Made by a program: the position numbers and the translations under genes
Notes under the pieces: model-generated
What the model was told of the DNA's origin: nothing
The model's input: the letters and a program-made list of their open reading frames with translations, nothing else
Databases searched by the model: none
Shown here: piece by piece, positions 9,182 through 18,003 of the stretch
Numbering within the stretch: the stretch's first letter is position 1
Layout: each line of letters opens with the position of its first letter
DNA from: an uncultured Paludibaculum sp.
GTDB taxonomy: Bacteria > Acidobacteriota > Terriglobia > Bryobacterales > Bryobacteraceae
Reading direction: 5' to 3'
Assembly (NCBI RefSeq): GCF_963665245.1
Contig: NZ_OY762267.1
Coordinates: 1,674,001 to 1,738,000 of the forward strand
DNA length: 64,000 bases

Positions 9182-11206
9182 TTACCAAAGCTTACACTGC
9201 GACTCGGCCGGACGCACCATCGGGTCGCCCTGTTTGCAGTTAAATGCCTTGTGGAACGCGGGCATATTCATCAACGTACCGTTCGCTCTGAATTTCGGAA
9301 GCGGGTGCGGATTCGTGTTCAATTGCAGCCGCATGGCCTCCGGCCGGTACTGCGAACCCCAGACACGCGCAAACGCGAGGAAGAAGCGCTGATCAGCCGT
9401 GAAGCCGTCAATCACCGGACCTTCCTTGCCTTTCAGCGTCCGTTTGTATGCCTGATAGGCCAGCGTCAGTCCGCCGAGATCGCCCATTGCCTCGCCCACC
9501 ACCAGCTTGCCGGTGTGGTGCAGCCCTTCTCCAACATCCATCGTGTCGAACTGGTTGATTACGCAGCCGGCCCGCGCATCGAACTTCTTACGGTCCTCTG
9601 CCGTCCACCAATCCTTCCGGTTCCCTTCCGCGTCAAACTTGGAACCTTGATCGTCGAATCCATGGCCCATCTCGTGGCCAATCACCGCCGCAATTGCCCC
9701 GTAGTTCACCGCGTCGTCCGCCTGCAGATCGAACATCGGTGCCTGCAGGATCCCCGCCGGAAAGACGATTTCGTTCATCAACGGGCTGTAGTAGGCATTC
9801 ACCGTCGGCGGCGTCATGCCCCAGTCGTTGCGGTTCACGGGTTTGCCGATCTTTGACAGCTGATACAGCCGGTTGTTCATGCTGGCGGCGTGCATGTTCT
9901 CGAAGTAGGACTTCGGGTCAACCTTGACCGCTGAGTAGTCGCGCCACTTGTCCGGATACCCGACCTTCGGGACAAAGGCGTTCAATTTCGCCACCGCGTT
10001 CTTGCGCGTCTCCGGCTGCAGCCAGTCGGCCCCTTCCAACTCCGCCCGCAGCGCCATGCGCAGGTTCTCCACAAGCTCATTCATCCTGCGCTTGGCCTCG
10101 GGCGGGAAGTGCTTCTTCACGAATACCTCGCCCAAAGCCTCACCGAGATTGCGGTCCACGGAACCCGTGCATGTCTGCCAGCGCGGCTGCTGTTCCTTTA
10201 CGCCCGACAAGACAGTCCGGCTGAAGTGAAAGTCCTCGTCCGCAAAAGCCTTCGGCAGCATGTCCGCCGCGCCGCTCAGCGTCCGCCAGCGCGCCCACGT
10301 CTTCCAGTCCGCCAGCGGAGCCTCGGTCAACTGCGCATTCAGCTTCTTCAGAATCTCCGGCTCGGGCACGTTGATCGGCGTCGATTCCGGAATGTGGAAC
10401 TGCTTGAACAAGCCGGTCCAGTCAAACCCGGGGCTGAGCGCCTTCAACCCGGCCAGATCCATCTTGTGATACCGGGCATCGGGATCGCGCCGCTGGACGT
10501 TGGTCATCATCGAACCGGCAATCGCGGTCTCGAACGCCAGTACGGTCTTCGCCTCGGCGGCCGCCGCTTCCGGCGAATCGCCCAACAGAGCCATCATCTT
10601 CGTCACGTGCGCCACGAACTCGTCGCGGATCTTCTGCGAGCGCTCGTCCGTCTTGAAGTAGTAGTCGCGGTCCGGCAGCGAAATGCCGCTGGCGGCGACG
10701 TTGGCAATCACTTCCTTTGAGTTCCGCTGATCCTGGCCGCTCATCACGAAATACGGCCCGATGGGGGACTGCTGCTGAAAGTCATTCAAGGCAGCTCGCA
10801 GCCCAGCCACATCCTTCACCGCCGCGATGCGGTCCAACTGCCCCTGGATCGGCTTCAGCCCGAGCGCCTCGATGCCCGCGGTGTCCATGCAGCTCGCGTA
10901 AAAATCGCCGATCTTGCGCTCATTGGAGTTCGCCGCAGCGGTCTTGTTGGCGGCCGCAGCCTCCAGAATCGTCCGCAGCCGCTCGCGGTTTCCTTCATTC
11001 ATCACGGACATCGTGCCCCAGGACGGGTACCGGCCGGGAATCGGGTTCTTATCCAGCCAGCCGCCATTGGCGTAGCGCCAGAAGTCGTCACAAGGCTTAC
11101 AGGATGTGTCAAGATTCGAGCGATCGATGCCGCTGCCGCCGGTTTGCTGCGCGGATACGATCGAGGCCAGGCTTGCGCCCAGCAGTAGGATTTCGTGGAG
11201 CTTCAT
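9182..11206 (-). CDS. Secreted M13-family zinc metallopeptidase (PepO/neprilysin-like)
   Basis: A 674-residue peptidase with an N-terminal signal peptide (MKLHEILLLGASLASIVSAQ). The start at 11206 is preceded by GGGAG at a 7-base distance; the frame extends further upstream but without signal features. The zinc site HEMGH is at 511-515, with the third ligand in GEAMGD at about E572, D576 as its partner, and NAYYSP upstream as substrate-binding motif. The family's conserved C-terminal CxxW is present as CKLW. M13 enzymes cleave peptides up to about 40 residues; here the enzyme is probably periplasmic or extracellular. Divergent from the rhodanese gene. Confidence 0.95.
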   Translation of the reverse strand: MKLHEILLLGASLASIVSAQQTGGSGIDRSNLDTSCKPCDDFWRYANGGWLDKNPIPGRYPSWGTMSVMNEGNRERLRTILEAAAANKTAAANSNERKIGDFYASCMDTAGIEALGLKPIQGQLDRIAAVKDVAGLRAALNDFQQQSPIGPYFVMSGQDQRNSKEVIANVAASGISLPDRDYYFKTDERSQKIRDEFVAHVTKMMALLGDSPEAAAAEAKTVLAFETAIAGSMMTNVQRRDPDARYHKMDLAGLKALSPGFDWTGLFKQFHIPESTPINVPEPEILKKLNAQLTEAPLADWKTWARWRTLSGAADMLPKAFADEDFHFSRTVLSGVKEQQPRWQTCTGSVDRNLGEALGEVFVKKHFPPEAKRRMNELVENLRMALRAELEGADWLQPETRKNAVAKLNAFVPKVGYPDKWRDYSAVKVDPKSYFENMHAASMNNRLYQLSKIGKPVNRNDWGMTPPTVNAYYSPLMNEIVFPAGILQAPMFDLQADDAVNYGAIAAVIGHEMGHGFDDQGSKFDAEGNRKDWWTAEDRKKFDARAGCVINQFDTMDVGEGLHHTGKLVVGEAMGDLGGLTLAYQAYKRTLKGKEGPVIDGFTADQRFFLAFARVWGSQYRPEAMRLQLNTNPHPLPKFRANGTLMNMPAFHKAFNCKQGDPMVRPAESQCKLW

Positions 11207-11334
11207 AGGGGTTCTCCCAAGTTCAGTACCCAATCTACCGTCTTTCGGCCCCTTTCCGCCCGGTCGCCGGCCCTTCATTCCGTACAAAGTGGATCTGTTA
11301 GGACGCGCCATCCAAGCGTAGATTGGGAATACCG

Positions 11335-11757
11335 ATGACCTCCACAACCGCACCCCGATTCTCCTCTGTGCTCGAGACTCCGGCGGCCGACCCGGAGATA
11401 GCCCGCGCCCACTTTGCTTCGAAACTGTCTGTGGAGACGGATCCTTCCGACGTCTTCGCCGACATGGAAAAGGGGATTCCCGGGTTCGTCGTGGTGGACG
11501 TCCGCAGTCCCCAACGCTATGCCGAAGGGCACGTTCCCGGCTCGTTGAACATTCCGCACCGAACCCTGCGCGAGGAGACCACGGCGGGAATTCCCAGAGA
11601 CACAGTTGTCATTACCTACTGCGACGGTCCGGGCTGCAATGGCTCCACGAAAGGGGCTTTGCGGTTTGCTTCGTTGGGCTACCGTGTGAAGGAGATGATC
11701 GGCGGGCTGGAATGGTGGGTGAACGACGGATACGCGGTAGAGAGAGACGGCCACTGA
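11335..11757 (+). CDS. Rhodanese-domain protein
   Basis: A 140-residue single rhodanese domain. CH2A-like (VVDVRSPQRYAEGHVPGSLNIPH) and active-loop (VITYCDGPGCNGSTKGA) regions are clear, with two cysteines in the loop region, of which the first is at the usual catalytic position. It probably carries persulfide sulfur or acts in redox sensing; there is no signal peptide. I chose ATG at 11335 rather than a TTG 12 bases earlier. Its stop is 22 bases from the convergent cytochrome gene. Confidence 0.88.
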   Translation: MTSTTAPRFSSVLETPAADPEIARAHFASKLSVETDPSDVFADMEKGIPGFVVVDVRSPQRYAEGHVPGSLNIPHRTLREETTAGIPRDTVVITYCDGPGCNGSTKGALRFASLGYRVKEMIGGLEWWVNDGYAVERDGH

Positions 11758-11779
11758 CGACCGTCTCCCTTTGGACGCG

Positions 11780-12196
11780 TTACTGCTTGGGAGCTGGTGG
11801 TCGACCGCCGCCCTGCGCCGGTGGCTCCGGCAGCGTGATGTGCGCCTCACCGCGATGGCACGTCCAGCAGGCGATCTTCGCTGTGCGGCCTTCCGGAGCG
11901 AACTTGTCGCCGTTCTCTTTGATGTTCATCACCATCTTCAGCATGGCGCGAGCCACCTGCTTCTCTTCCTTGTCGTCCTTGGCAAACTCCCGCGGCACGT
12001 GGCAGAAGTCGCACTGTACGCCCAGCGCTTGATTGAACGCGCGCATCGTACCCATCAGTTCCTGCCGCGGCATGTCCTTAGGCAACACCTGCAGGTTGCT
12101 GGGGGCGGGCGGCTGCGCATATAGGCTCGCGGCGGCCAGACACGCCGCGAACAGAAGTCCCCTGGAGCACTTGACCAGTAGGGTCCTAGTTGTCAT
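11780..12196 (-). CDS. Exported di-haem cytochrome c of the reaction-centre cytochrome subunit-like family
   Basis: A 138-residue protein with a signal peptide cleaved near SLYAQ and two CXXCH haem sites at 62-66 (CDFCH) and 110-114 (CWTCH). The spacing, the LPKDMPRQELMGTMRAFNQALGV lead-in and ACWTCHRGEA match the small acidobacterial proteins annotated as photosynthetic reaction-centre cytochrome c subunit-like, which occur in non-phototrophs and probably move electrons in the periplasm. AAGGAG lies 5 bases before the ATG. A minus-strand TTGACA at 12315-12320 with a poor -10 is a possible promoter. It follows the cupin gene by 152 bases and may be expressed separately. Confidence 0.88.
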   Translation of the reverse strand: MTTRTLLVKCSRGLLFAACLAAASLYAQPPAPSNLQVLPKDMPRQELMGTMRAFNQALGVQCDFCHVPREFAKDDKEEKQVARAMLKMVMNIKENGDKFAPEGRTAKIACWTCHRGEAHITLPEPPAQGGGRPPAPKQ

Positions 12197-12348
12197 CTTT
12201 ACTCCTTGAATTCAGCCCTCTCGTCGGATCACACGGATCCAATATGGAGATACTAGCGGAGTTCGAGCCCTTCCGGTTACGCTCAACCGGACATTTCTGC
12301 CAACCGCCCGCGATTGTCAAGAACGTTAAGCCAGAACTTGACTATGCT

Positions 12349-12705
12349 TCACAGAAAGTCTTCGCGGATGGGATGGAACGTATCCACCAGCCGCGCGGTA
12401 GGCGAAAGGAGCTGGATGGAATGCGGCACGCCCGATGCCACGGCGAACAGATCGCCGGCACGCAGGTGCTTCGGTGGCTGCCCTTCGCTAAGAAACAGCA
12501 CTTCGCCCGAGGCGACGTACGAGATCTGTTCGTGGGAGTGGGCGTGCATCGGATCAGGCTCGGTCCAGGGCCCGCCCTCGATGTCGATGACAACGGTCAT
12601 CAGATCCGCGGTGCGGATGATCTTGCGGGCGAAGCCAGGGCGAAAAGTCTGCGCTTCCGTCTCGGCATCGACCAACACCAAGGCGGAGTGTTCAGCATGG
12701 ATCAT
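12349..12705 (-). CDS. Small cupin-domain protein
   Basis: A 118-residue single cupin. Motif 1 gives metal ligands in HAHSHEQ at 54-60 plus the following Gly-containing strand (YVASGEVLFLSEG); motif 2 contains GVPHSIQ. Such proteins bind a divalent metal and act as isomerases, dioxygenases or sensors; the role here is unknown. The start lies 3 bases after the DUF1080 stop codon, so it is almost certainly co-transcribed with the sigma factor-kinase-DUF1080 cluster. Confidence 0.85.
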   Translation of the reverse strand: MIHAEHSALVLVDAETEAQTFRPGFARKIIRTADLMTVVIDIEGGPWTEPDPMHAHSHEQISYVASGEVLFLSEGQPPKHLRAGDLFAVASGVPHSIQLLSPTARLVDTFHPIREDFL

Positions 12706-12708
12706 GCC

Positions 12709-13413
12709 CTAGTTTCTCACCGGCGCAGACAACACCTGGATGTCGATCGACCGGAAGCACGCCTGCGATTCGTGATGCTGGAAGGCAATCGCGGTCTTGC
12801 GGTGTTCCAACCGCTCCAGCATCCGCGCGCTGTTGATCCGCTTGGCTGCCAACGCCGCCTTCAATGCCGGTGAGGAGAACGAATATGCCAGCACCCGCTT
12901 GCCATTCAACCAGTGTTCAACATCCTCGCCCAGCACCTTCAACCGGCCCGTATTCCACTCGCCAGCCGGCTTGGCCGCCCGCTCCGTCGGCGGCAGATAG
13001 TTATACAGCGCGCCCGAAACATGCGCGGGCTGATCGGACCCAGCCGTCGACTGATCGTCCACCAATTGGAACTCGAACCCCAGCGACGTCTCGTGCAGAA
13101 ACTCGCCCTGGGCATCGTGGAGCTTGTCCGTGGCCTTGGCCTGGATCAGATACTTGATGCCCGAGTTCCCGCCCGGCGCTACCTTCCACTCGAAGCGGAG
13201 GTCGAAGTTGTCGTACTCAGCGGCTGTCCAAAGGTCGCACTGCCGTCGCGCATCCGGGATAGTGGCCAGCACTCCATCCTCGATCCGCCAACTCACCTCG
13301 GGGCCCGTCAGTCCCGAAGGCGTGCGGAAGTTCCGAAAGCTGGAGCCGTCAAATAGAGAGGCAGGCTTGGCCTTGGCGGCGGCAAGAAGTAGAAGGGCGA
13401 AACGGCGGGTCAC
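12709..13413 (-). CDS. Secreted 3-keto-disaccharide hydrolase-like (DUF1080) protein
   Basis: A 234-residue DUF1080 protein. The start is a GTG at 13413 that overlaps the kinase stop codon as GTGA, giving VTRRFALLLLAAAKAKPA, a short signal peptide. Family signatures are present: SLFDGSSFRNF, then a concanavalin-like fold with YDNFDLRFEWKVAPGGNSGIKYLIQ, GFEFQLVDD and GEWNTGRLKVLG. DUF1080 domains are linked to hydrolysis of 3-ketoglycosides and to glycan binding. Coupling to a kinase is unusual for this family. The protein is probably periplasmic or extracellular. Confidence 0.82.
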   Translation of the reverse strand: MTRRFALLLLAAAKAKPASLFDGSSFRNFRTPSGLTGPEVSWRIEDGVLATIPDARRQCDLWTAAEYDNFDLRFEWKVAPGGNSGIKYLIQAKATDKLHDAQGEFLHETSLGFEFQLVDDQSTAGSDQPAHVSGALYNYLPPTERAAKPAGEWNTGRLKVLGEDVEHWLNGKRVLAYSFSSPALKAALAAKRINSARMLERLEHRKTAIAFQHHESQACFRSIDIQVLSAPVRN

Positions 13414-15449
13414 TTGCCTGATTGTAGCCGCATTGCCCCCGCCGGCATCACTGCGCGGATCAGACCTCCGCCCGTTGCGTCGACTTGTGTATAGAACAGC
13501 CACCGCGCGTCGGGCCCCAGAGCAATGCCATCTTTCGTCACCGCGCCCGGCGTCTTCATCGGCAGGAACTCCATTCCCCTTGTCGACAACCGGTAGAAGC
13601 AGGCCTGCGCCTCACGAGGGTTCTCACTCTCGCCGCTCGTCGCATCCAGCAGCAGCAGCCCATCGTTGAGAACAACGAAGTTGCGGTTGCGGACATCCGG
13701 ATGCACCAGCTCCGGCGCGCCTCCCCCTGCGGGCATACGCCACAACTGCCCGGCCTGCCGGCTCTTGAGGTAGTACAAATACCGCCCATCCGGCGAGAAC
13801 CGCACGGCGTACCCGGCACCAGCCAGCACCGCCTGCGGAGCGCCACCATCCCGGGTGGCCCGCCAGATGCCCGGCCGTCCGGCCTCCTCAGCGGCGAAAT
13901 AGATCCAGGCGCCGTCCGGAGACCACACCGGAAGCAAGCCGCCGGTGAACCCGGACGCCACGACTTTTCCTCGACCGCTGACGGCGTCGGCGACACAGAC
14001 GCCGGACCTCGCCCCATCGAAGCGATCAAAAGCCAAGCGCTCGCCATCCGGTGACCACGCCGGATGCGTCTCCTCTTCAGCCTCATCCGTCAGACGCCGT
14101 GCACTGCCCACGCCGACTGGCTGGATATAGACGTGAAACCGCCCATCTCCACCTCCGTTCCAGGCAAAGGCCACCAACCGTCCATCGGGCGAAACCGCCG
14201 GAGCGCATTCCCTCCCCGGCAAGTTGGTAAACGGCACAGTCTCATCCACCGCCCGACGAGTCACGGCGTACCAACCAACCGCAACGATCACCACGGCGAC
14301 CGTCGCCCACACAATCCACGTTCTCCGGCGCCGCGGTTCCACCACAACGTGGGGCCAAGGTAGCGGCTCGGGCGGCCTCTGCAGCCGGTCCAGTTCCGCA
14401 ATCACTTCCGTCATCGACTGCGGCCGCCCTCTAGCATCCTTGGCCATGCACTTCGCGGCCAACACCGCCAGCCCCGGCACGATGTCCGGCCTTACCGACT
14501 CCAACGGCTCAGGATCCTCGCGAATCAGCGCAGTGAGACTCCGCAGCGCCGTCTCCCGCCGGAACGCCTGCCGTCCCGACGCCATCTCGTACAACACCAC
14601 GCCAAAGGAGAAGATGTCCGACCGTGCATCGGCGGTCCGTCCCTCGGCCTGCTCGGGCGACATATACGGAATACTGCCAAGAATCGCCCCTTCAGTCGTG
14701 CGCAGCGAGAGAGCGGAGCGCGTCCGCGTCTCCTCCTCATCACCCAGATCGCGCCGCGCCAGCCCAAAATCCAGCAGCTTCACCGTCCCGCCGGGCAAGA
14801 CCATGATGTTCCCGGGCTTGAGATCCCGATGGACGATACCCTTCTCGTGGGCCGCCTGCAGGGCGGACGCGATCTGCCGGGCCATCGCGAACACCTCGGG
14901 CATCTCCAGAGGCTGCCCTTTCTGATGCGCGGCCAGAGTCTGGCCGTTGACGAACTCCAACACCAGCACCGCCGCCCCGTCGCCAGCTTCGTAGCCCAAC
15001 AATGCCCCAATGTTCGGATGATGGAGCGAGCCCAGCAGCCGCGCCTCCCGCAGGAAGCGTGCCATGTAGGCCGGATCCTCGGCCAGCACCGGGTGCAGCA
15101 CCTTCAGGGCGACATCACGTTGCAGCCGCTCGTCCCGGGCCCGGTAGACCTGCCCCATGCCGCCGGCCCCCAGACGCTCAACAATCGTGTAGTGGCTCAG
15201 CCTGGCGCCCTCCGCCAGCACAGCGGCCACGCGCCCGCGGTCACCACTCGCGTCGAGGTTCGCCCAGGCTGGCTTCTCCAGCAGCGAGTCGCCCCGCCCC
15301 TCGAATCTCAACAGCGACTCTACCTCGCGCAGCAGGCTCTCGTCCCCCTCACACGCGGCCTTCAGAAACTCCGCCCGCTGCGCCGCCGGGCACTCCAGCG
15401 CAGCATGGAACAGCAGTTCCACCCGGCGCCAGCGATCGCCCTCACTCAT
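13410..15449 (-). CDS. Membrane Ser/Thr protein kinase with C-terminal beta-propeller (PD40/TolB-like) sensor
   Basis: A 679-residue PknB-type kinase. Kinase motifs are complete: glycine loop LGAGGMGQVY at 93-102, Lys116 (VALKVL), HRDLKPGN at 207-214, DFG at 227-229 and SPEQ downstream. One membrane segment follows (TWIVWATVAVVIVAVGWYA, roughly residues 380-400), then external PD40/WD40-like repeats (AVSPDGRLVAFAWN, AWSPDGERLAFD, VWSPDGAWIYFA, RFSPDGRYLYYL), a typical acidobacterial architecture for sensing through a propeller. I chose the ATG at 15449, giving an 8-base ATGAGTGA overlap with the sigma factor stop; another ATG lies 6 bases upstream. Translation is likely coupled to the sigma factor. 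Confidence 0.95.
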   Translation of the reverse strand: MSEGDRWRRVELLFHAALECPAAQRAEFLKAACEGDESLLREVESLLRFEGRGDSLLEKPAWANLDASGDRGRVAAVLAEGARLSHYTIVERLGAGGMGQVYRARDERLQRDVALKVLHPVLAEDPAYMARFLREARLLGSLHHPNIGALLGYEAGDGAAVLVLEFVNGQTLAAHQKGQPLEMPEVFAMARQIASALQAAHEKGIVHRDLKPGNIMVLPGGTVKLLDFGLARRDLGDEEETRTRSALSLRTTEGAILGSIPYMSPEQAEGRTADARSDIFSFGVVLYEMASGRQAFRRETALRSLTALIREDPEPLESVRPDIVPGLAVLAAKCMAKDARGRPQSMTEVIAELDRLQRPPEPLPWPHVVVEPRRRRTWIVWATVAVVIVAVGWYAVTRRAVDETVPFTNLPGRECAPAVSPDGRLVAFAWNGGGDGRFHVYIQPVGVGSARRLTDEAEEETHPAWSPDGERLAFDRFDGARSGVCVADAVSGRGKVVASGFTGGLLPVWSPDGAWIYFAAEEAGRPGIWRATRDGGAPQAVLAGAGYAVRFSPDGRYLYYLKSRQAGQLWRMPAGGGAPELVHPDVRNRNFVVLNDGLLLLDATSGESENPREAQACFYRLSTRGMEFLPMKTPGAVTKDGIALGPDARWLFYTQVDATGGGLIRAVMPAGAMRLQSGK

Positions 15450-16014
15450 TGGCATCCTGGCTCATGTGGCGCAGCAGCCACGCCTTCGCCAGTTTCCAGT
15501 CGCGCAGCACGGTCTGCGTCGAGACCTCCAGGACAGACGCCGTCTCCTCCACGCTCAGCCCGGCAAAGAACCGCAGTTCGACAATTCGCGCCTTCCGAGC
15601 GTCCACCTTAGCCAACTCCGTCAGTGCGTCGTCCAACTGAACCACTTCCGATTCCCTGCCCGGCGTCATCACCATCGACTCTTCCAGAGGCACGTGTTTG
15701 GCGCCCCCACCACGCTTCTGATAGGCGCGCGCCCGGGCATGGTCCACCAGCACTCGCCGCATCATCTGCGCGGCCAGGGCGAAGAAGTGGACCCGGTCCT
15801 GATACTCCATCTGCCGCGCGCCCAGCAGCCGCAGGTACGCCTCGTTCACCAGATCCGTCGTCTGAAACGTGTGGCCCGCGCGCTCCAGCCGCATGTAGTG
15901 CCGGGCCGTACGGCGCAGCTCCTCATACAGCATCGGCATCAGCCGTTCCAGTGCCGCCTGGTCGCCGGCCCGCCAGGCGTTTAATAAACCCGTGACATTG
16001 ATCGTGGGTTCCAT
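15442..16014 (-). CDS. ECF-type RNA polymerase sigma factor (TIGR02999-like group)
   Basis: A 190-residue ECF sigma factor. Region 2 includes DLVNEAYLRLL and HFFALAAQMMRRVLVDHARARAYQKRGGG, a signature of the Planctomycetes/Acidobacteria group of ECF factors that sit beside Ser/Thr kinases. Region 4 is RIVELRFFAGLSVEETASVLEVSTQTVLRDWKLAKAWL. GGAGG lies 6 bases before the ATG. No anti-sigma factor is seen; the downstream kinase, overlapping by 8 bases, is the likely regulator or co-regulated partner. The cluster continues into DUF1080 and cupin genes. Confidence 0.95.
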   Translation of the reverse strand: MEPTINVTGLLNAWRAGDQAALERLMPMLYEELRRTARHYMRLERAGHTFQTTDLVNEAYLRLLGARQMEYQDRVHFFALAAQMMRRVLVDHARARAYQKRGGGAKHVPLEESMVMTPGRESEVVQLDDALTELAKVDARKARIVELRFFAGLSVEETASVLEVSTQTVLRDWKLAKAWLLRHMSQDANE

Positions 16015-16106
16015 GCCGCGCCTCCGGAGTGCCGATTATAGCATCGCGGCCAACCCTCGCCGGACCGCCTGTTTTGCAGGGTTTCAGACCTGTATAGTGG
16101 AAACCG

Positions 16107-17330
16107 ATGACCTCGCGCGAACGCGTCCTGACAGCTTTCCAGCATCGCCAGCCGGATCGCATTCCCATCGACCTCTCCGGCCACCGCTCCTCCGGCATCG
16201 CCGCCCGTGCCTACCCTGCCCTGCGCGCCGCGCTCGGCCTGCCGCCCAAGCCTGTCTACGTCTACGACCCCGTCCAGCAGCTCGCCATCGTTCATGACGA
16301 CGTCCTCGACCGCTTCCACGTCGACACGCTCGAACTCGGCCGCGGCTTCTGCCATGGCGAGCAATGGTGGGCCGATTGGACCCTGCCCGGTGGCCAGCCC
16401 TGCAAAATGCCCGTCTGGGCGCTACCGGAACGCCATCAGGACAACTGGGTGATCCGCGCACCCTCCGGCCGCGTCATCGCACGCATGCCCGAAGGGTCCG
16501 AGCACTTCGATCAGACCTGGTGGCCCTTCCTCGATGGCCCCGAGGACCTCACCCGCATCGAGGAACTCTACCCCGAACACATGTGGACCGGCATCGCCTC
16601 GCCGCCCGGCCCCTCCATCCAGTCGATGGGGCCACTCTCCGCCGGAGCGGCCGGCCTCCGCGCCTCCACCCCACGCGCCATCATCGGCCTGTTCGGCGGC
16701 AATCTCCTCGAGATGGGCCAGTTCTACTACCGCATGGATCAATTCCTGATGATGTTGGGCGACGAACCTGCGCGTGTCCACCGCTTCCTCGATGCCTTGG
16801 TCGAGATCCACCTGAAGAACCTCCAGCGCTACCTCGCGGCCGTCGGCCCCTACATCGACATCATCAGCTTTGGCGACGACCTGGGCTCGCAAAACGGCCC
16901 GCAGATCTCCCCTCGCATGTACAAGGAGTTCTTCCAGCCGCGCCACCAGCTCATGTGGGCGCGAGCCCGTCAACTCGCCCCCGTGAAAGTGATGCTGCAC
17001 TGCTGCGGCGGCGTCCGGCCGCTACTACCGCTGCTGATCGAAGCCGGGCTCGACGCCATCAACCCCGTCCAGATCAGCGCCCGCGGCATGGAAGCCCAGG
17101 CCTTGAAGCGCGACTTCGGCCGCGACCTCGTCTTCTGGGGCGGTGGCTGCGACACGCAACGCGTCTTGCCCCAAGCCACGCCCGATCAGGTCCGCGCCCA
17201 TGTCCTGGAGCAGTGCCAAGCCCTGTCCACCGAGGGCGGCTTCGTCTTCCAGCAGGTTCACAACATCCTGGGCAACGTGCCGCCCGCCAACATCATCGCC
17301 ATGTACGACGCCGTCGCGTCCTACTCGTAG
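16107..17330 (+). CDS. Uroporphyrinogen-decarboxylase-like protein (UroD/MtaA superfamily)
   Basis: A 407-residue UroD-fold TIM barrel. The opening TSRERVLTAFQHRQPDRIPIDL is the hallmark of the corrinoid methyltransferase/UroD-like group, as distinct from haem-pathway HemE. A HCCGG motif (KVMLHCCGGVRPLLP) and FWGGGCDTQRVLP lie in the C-terminal half and are the candidate metal-binding region. In soil Acidobacteria and Verrucomicrobia such genes occur with sugar and aromatic catabolism genes. It is divergent from the sigma factor, and its 3' end overlaps the convergent RraA gene by 10 bases. The substrate is unknown; a haem role is unlikely. Confidence 0.88.
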   Translation: MTSRERVLTAFQHRQPDRIPIDLSGHRSSGIAARAYPALRAALGLPPKPVYVYDPVQQLAIVHDDVLDRFHVDTLELGRGFCHGEQWWADWTLPGGQPCKMPVWALPERHQDNWVIRAPSGRVIARMPEGSEHFDQTWWPFLDGPEDLTRIEELYPEHMWTGIASPPGPSIQSMGPLSAGAAGLRASTPRAIIGLFGGNLLEMGQFYYRMDQFLMMLGDEPARVHRFLDALVEIHLKNLQRYLAAVGPYIDIISFGDDLGSQNGPQISPRMYKEFFQPRHQLMWARARQLAPVKVMLHCCGGVRPLLPLLIEAGLDAINPVQISARGMEAQALKRDFGRDLVFWGGGCDTQRVLPQATPDQVRAHVLEQCQALSTEGGFVFQQVHNILGNVPPANIIAMYDAVASYS

Positions 17331-17989
17331 ATCTTGCCTTCAAAGCCGTCGATTGTGAAGTTCGGCCCGCGCACGTAGTCCATGATCTTCCGCTCGCGGT
17401 CGCGCACGGAATTGACGGCGGTTTTGATCCGCTCCGGATCGACGAACGGCACCGTGATCAACCCGTTCTCATCTCCATGCAGCAGCTCGCCCTGCGTCAC
17501 CGGCATTCCACACACCGTCACCGGCATCCCACAGCGCACAATCCGGAAATTCGCGTGCGACGCGCAGACGCCCCGCGCAAAGTAGTGGAAGCCCATCGCC
17601 CGCACCTCGGGGATGTCGCGTACGGCCGAGTCCGACACCAACCCCACGGCACCCAGCTTCGTGAAGAACGTGGCCATCACTTCGCCGCAATGCGCCGCGT
17701 AGTCCGGAAACCCGCCAATCTCCTGCAGCACGATCACCGCCGGCTTCGGCATCTGCTCCAGTTGCCGGTAGAGCTCGATGTGCCCCTCAGGGCCGCCCGG
17801 ACCTGTTTGCGTCACCGTCTCCACCTGCGCCGTAACGGCGTAGCCGACCATCCGCCCGAACTCCGGGAACAGGCAGCGCACCTGCAGCGGCGTGAAGCCC
17901 TGCGCGCGCGGCCGGACGTCCAACACTTCAATCGCGTTTGAAAGCGTGGGCGTGTCCACGGTCTTCAGATATTCAATCCAGTCCTGCAT
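17321..17989 (-). CDS. RraA-family aldolase/regulator-like protein
   Basis: A 222-residue RraA/HMG aldolase-fold protein (often misnamed dimethylmenaquinone methyltransferase). The conserved core GEVMATFFTKLGAVGLVSDSAVRDIPEVRAMGFHYFARG carries the Arg-Asp of the class II pyruvate aldolase site, and the C-terminal LLHGDENGLITVP is present. It probably cleaves a 4-hydroxy-2-oxo acid. A short internal repeat (CGMPVTVCGMPVT) is visible. It lies 14 bases downstream of the unknown secreted protein gene, suggesting a two-gene operon, with AGGAGG upstream of the ATG, and overlaps the UroD-like gene tail to tail. Confidence 0.9.
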   Translation of the reverse strand: MQDWIEYLKTVDTPTLSNAIEVLDVRPRAQGFTPLQVRCLFPEFGRMVGYAVTAQVETVTQTGPGGPEGHIELYRQLEQMPKPAVIVLQEIGGFPDYAAHCGEVMATFFTKLGAVGLVSDSAVRDIPEVRAMGFHYFARGVCASHANFRIVRCGMPVTVCGMPVTQGELLHGDENGLITVPFVDPERIKTAVNSVRDRERKIMDYVRGPNFTIDGFEGKIYE

Positions 17990-18003
17990 GTGCCTCTTTC
18001 CTC

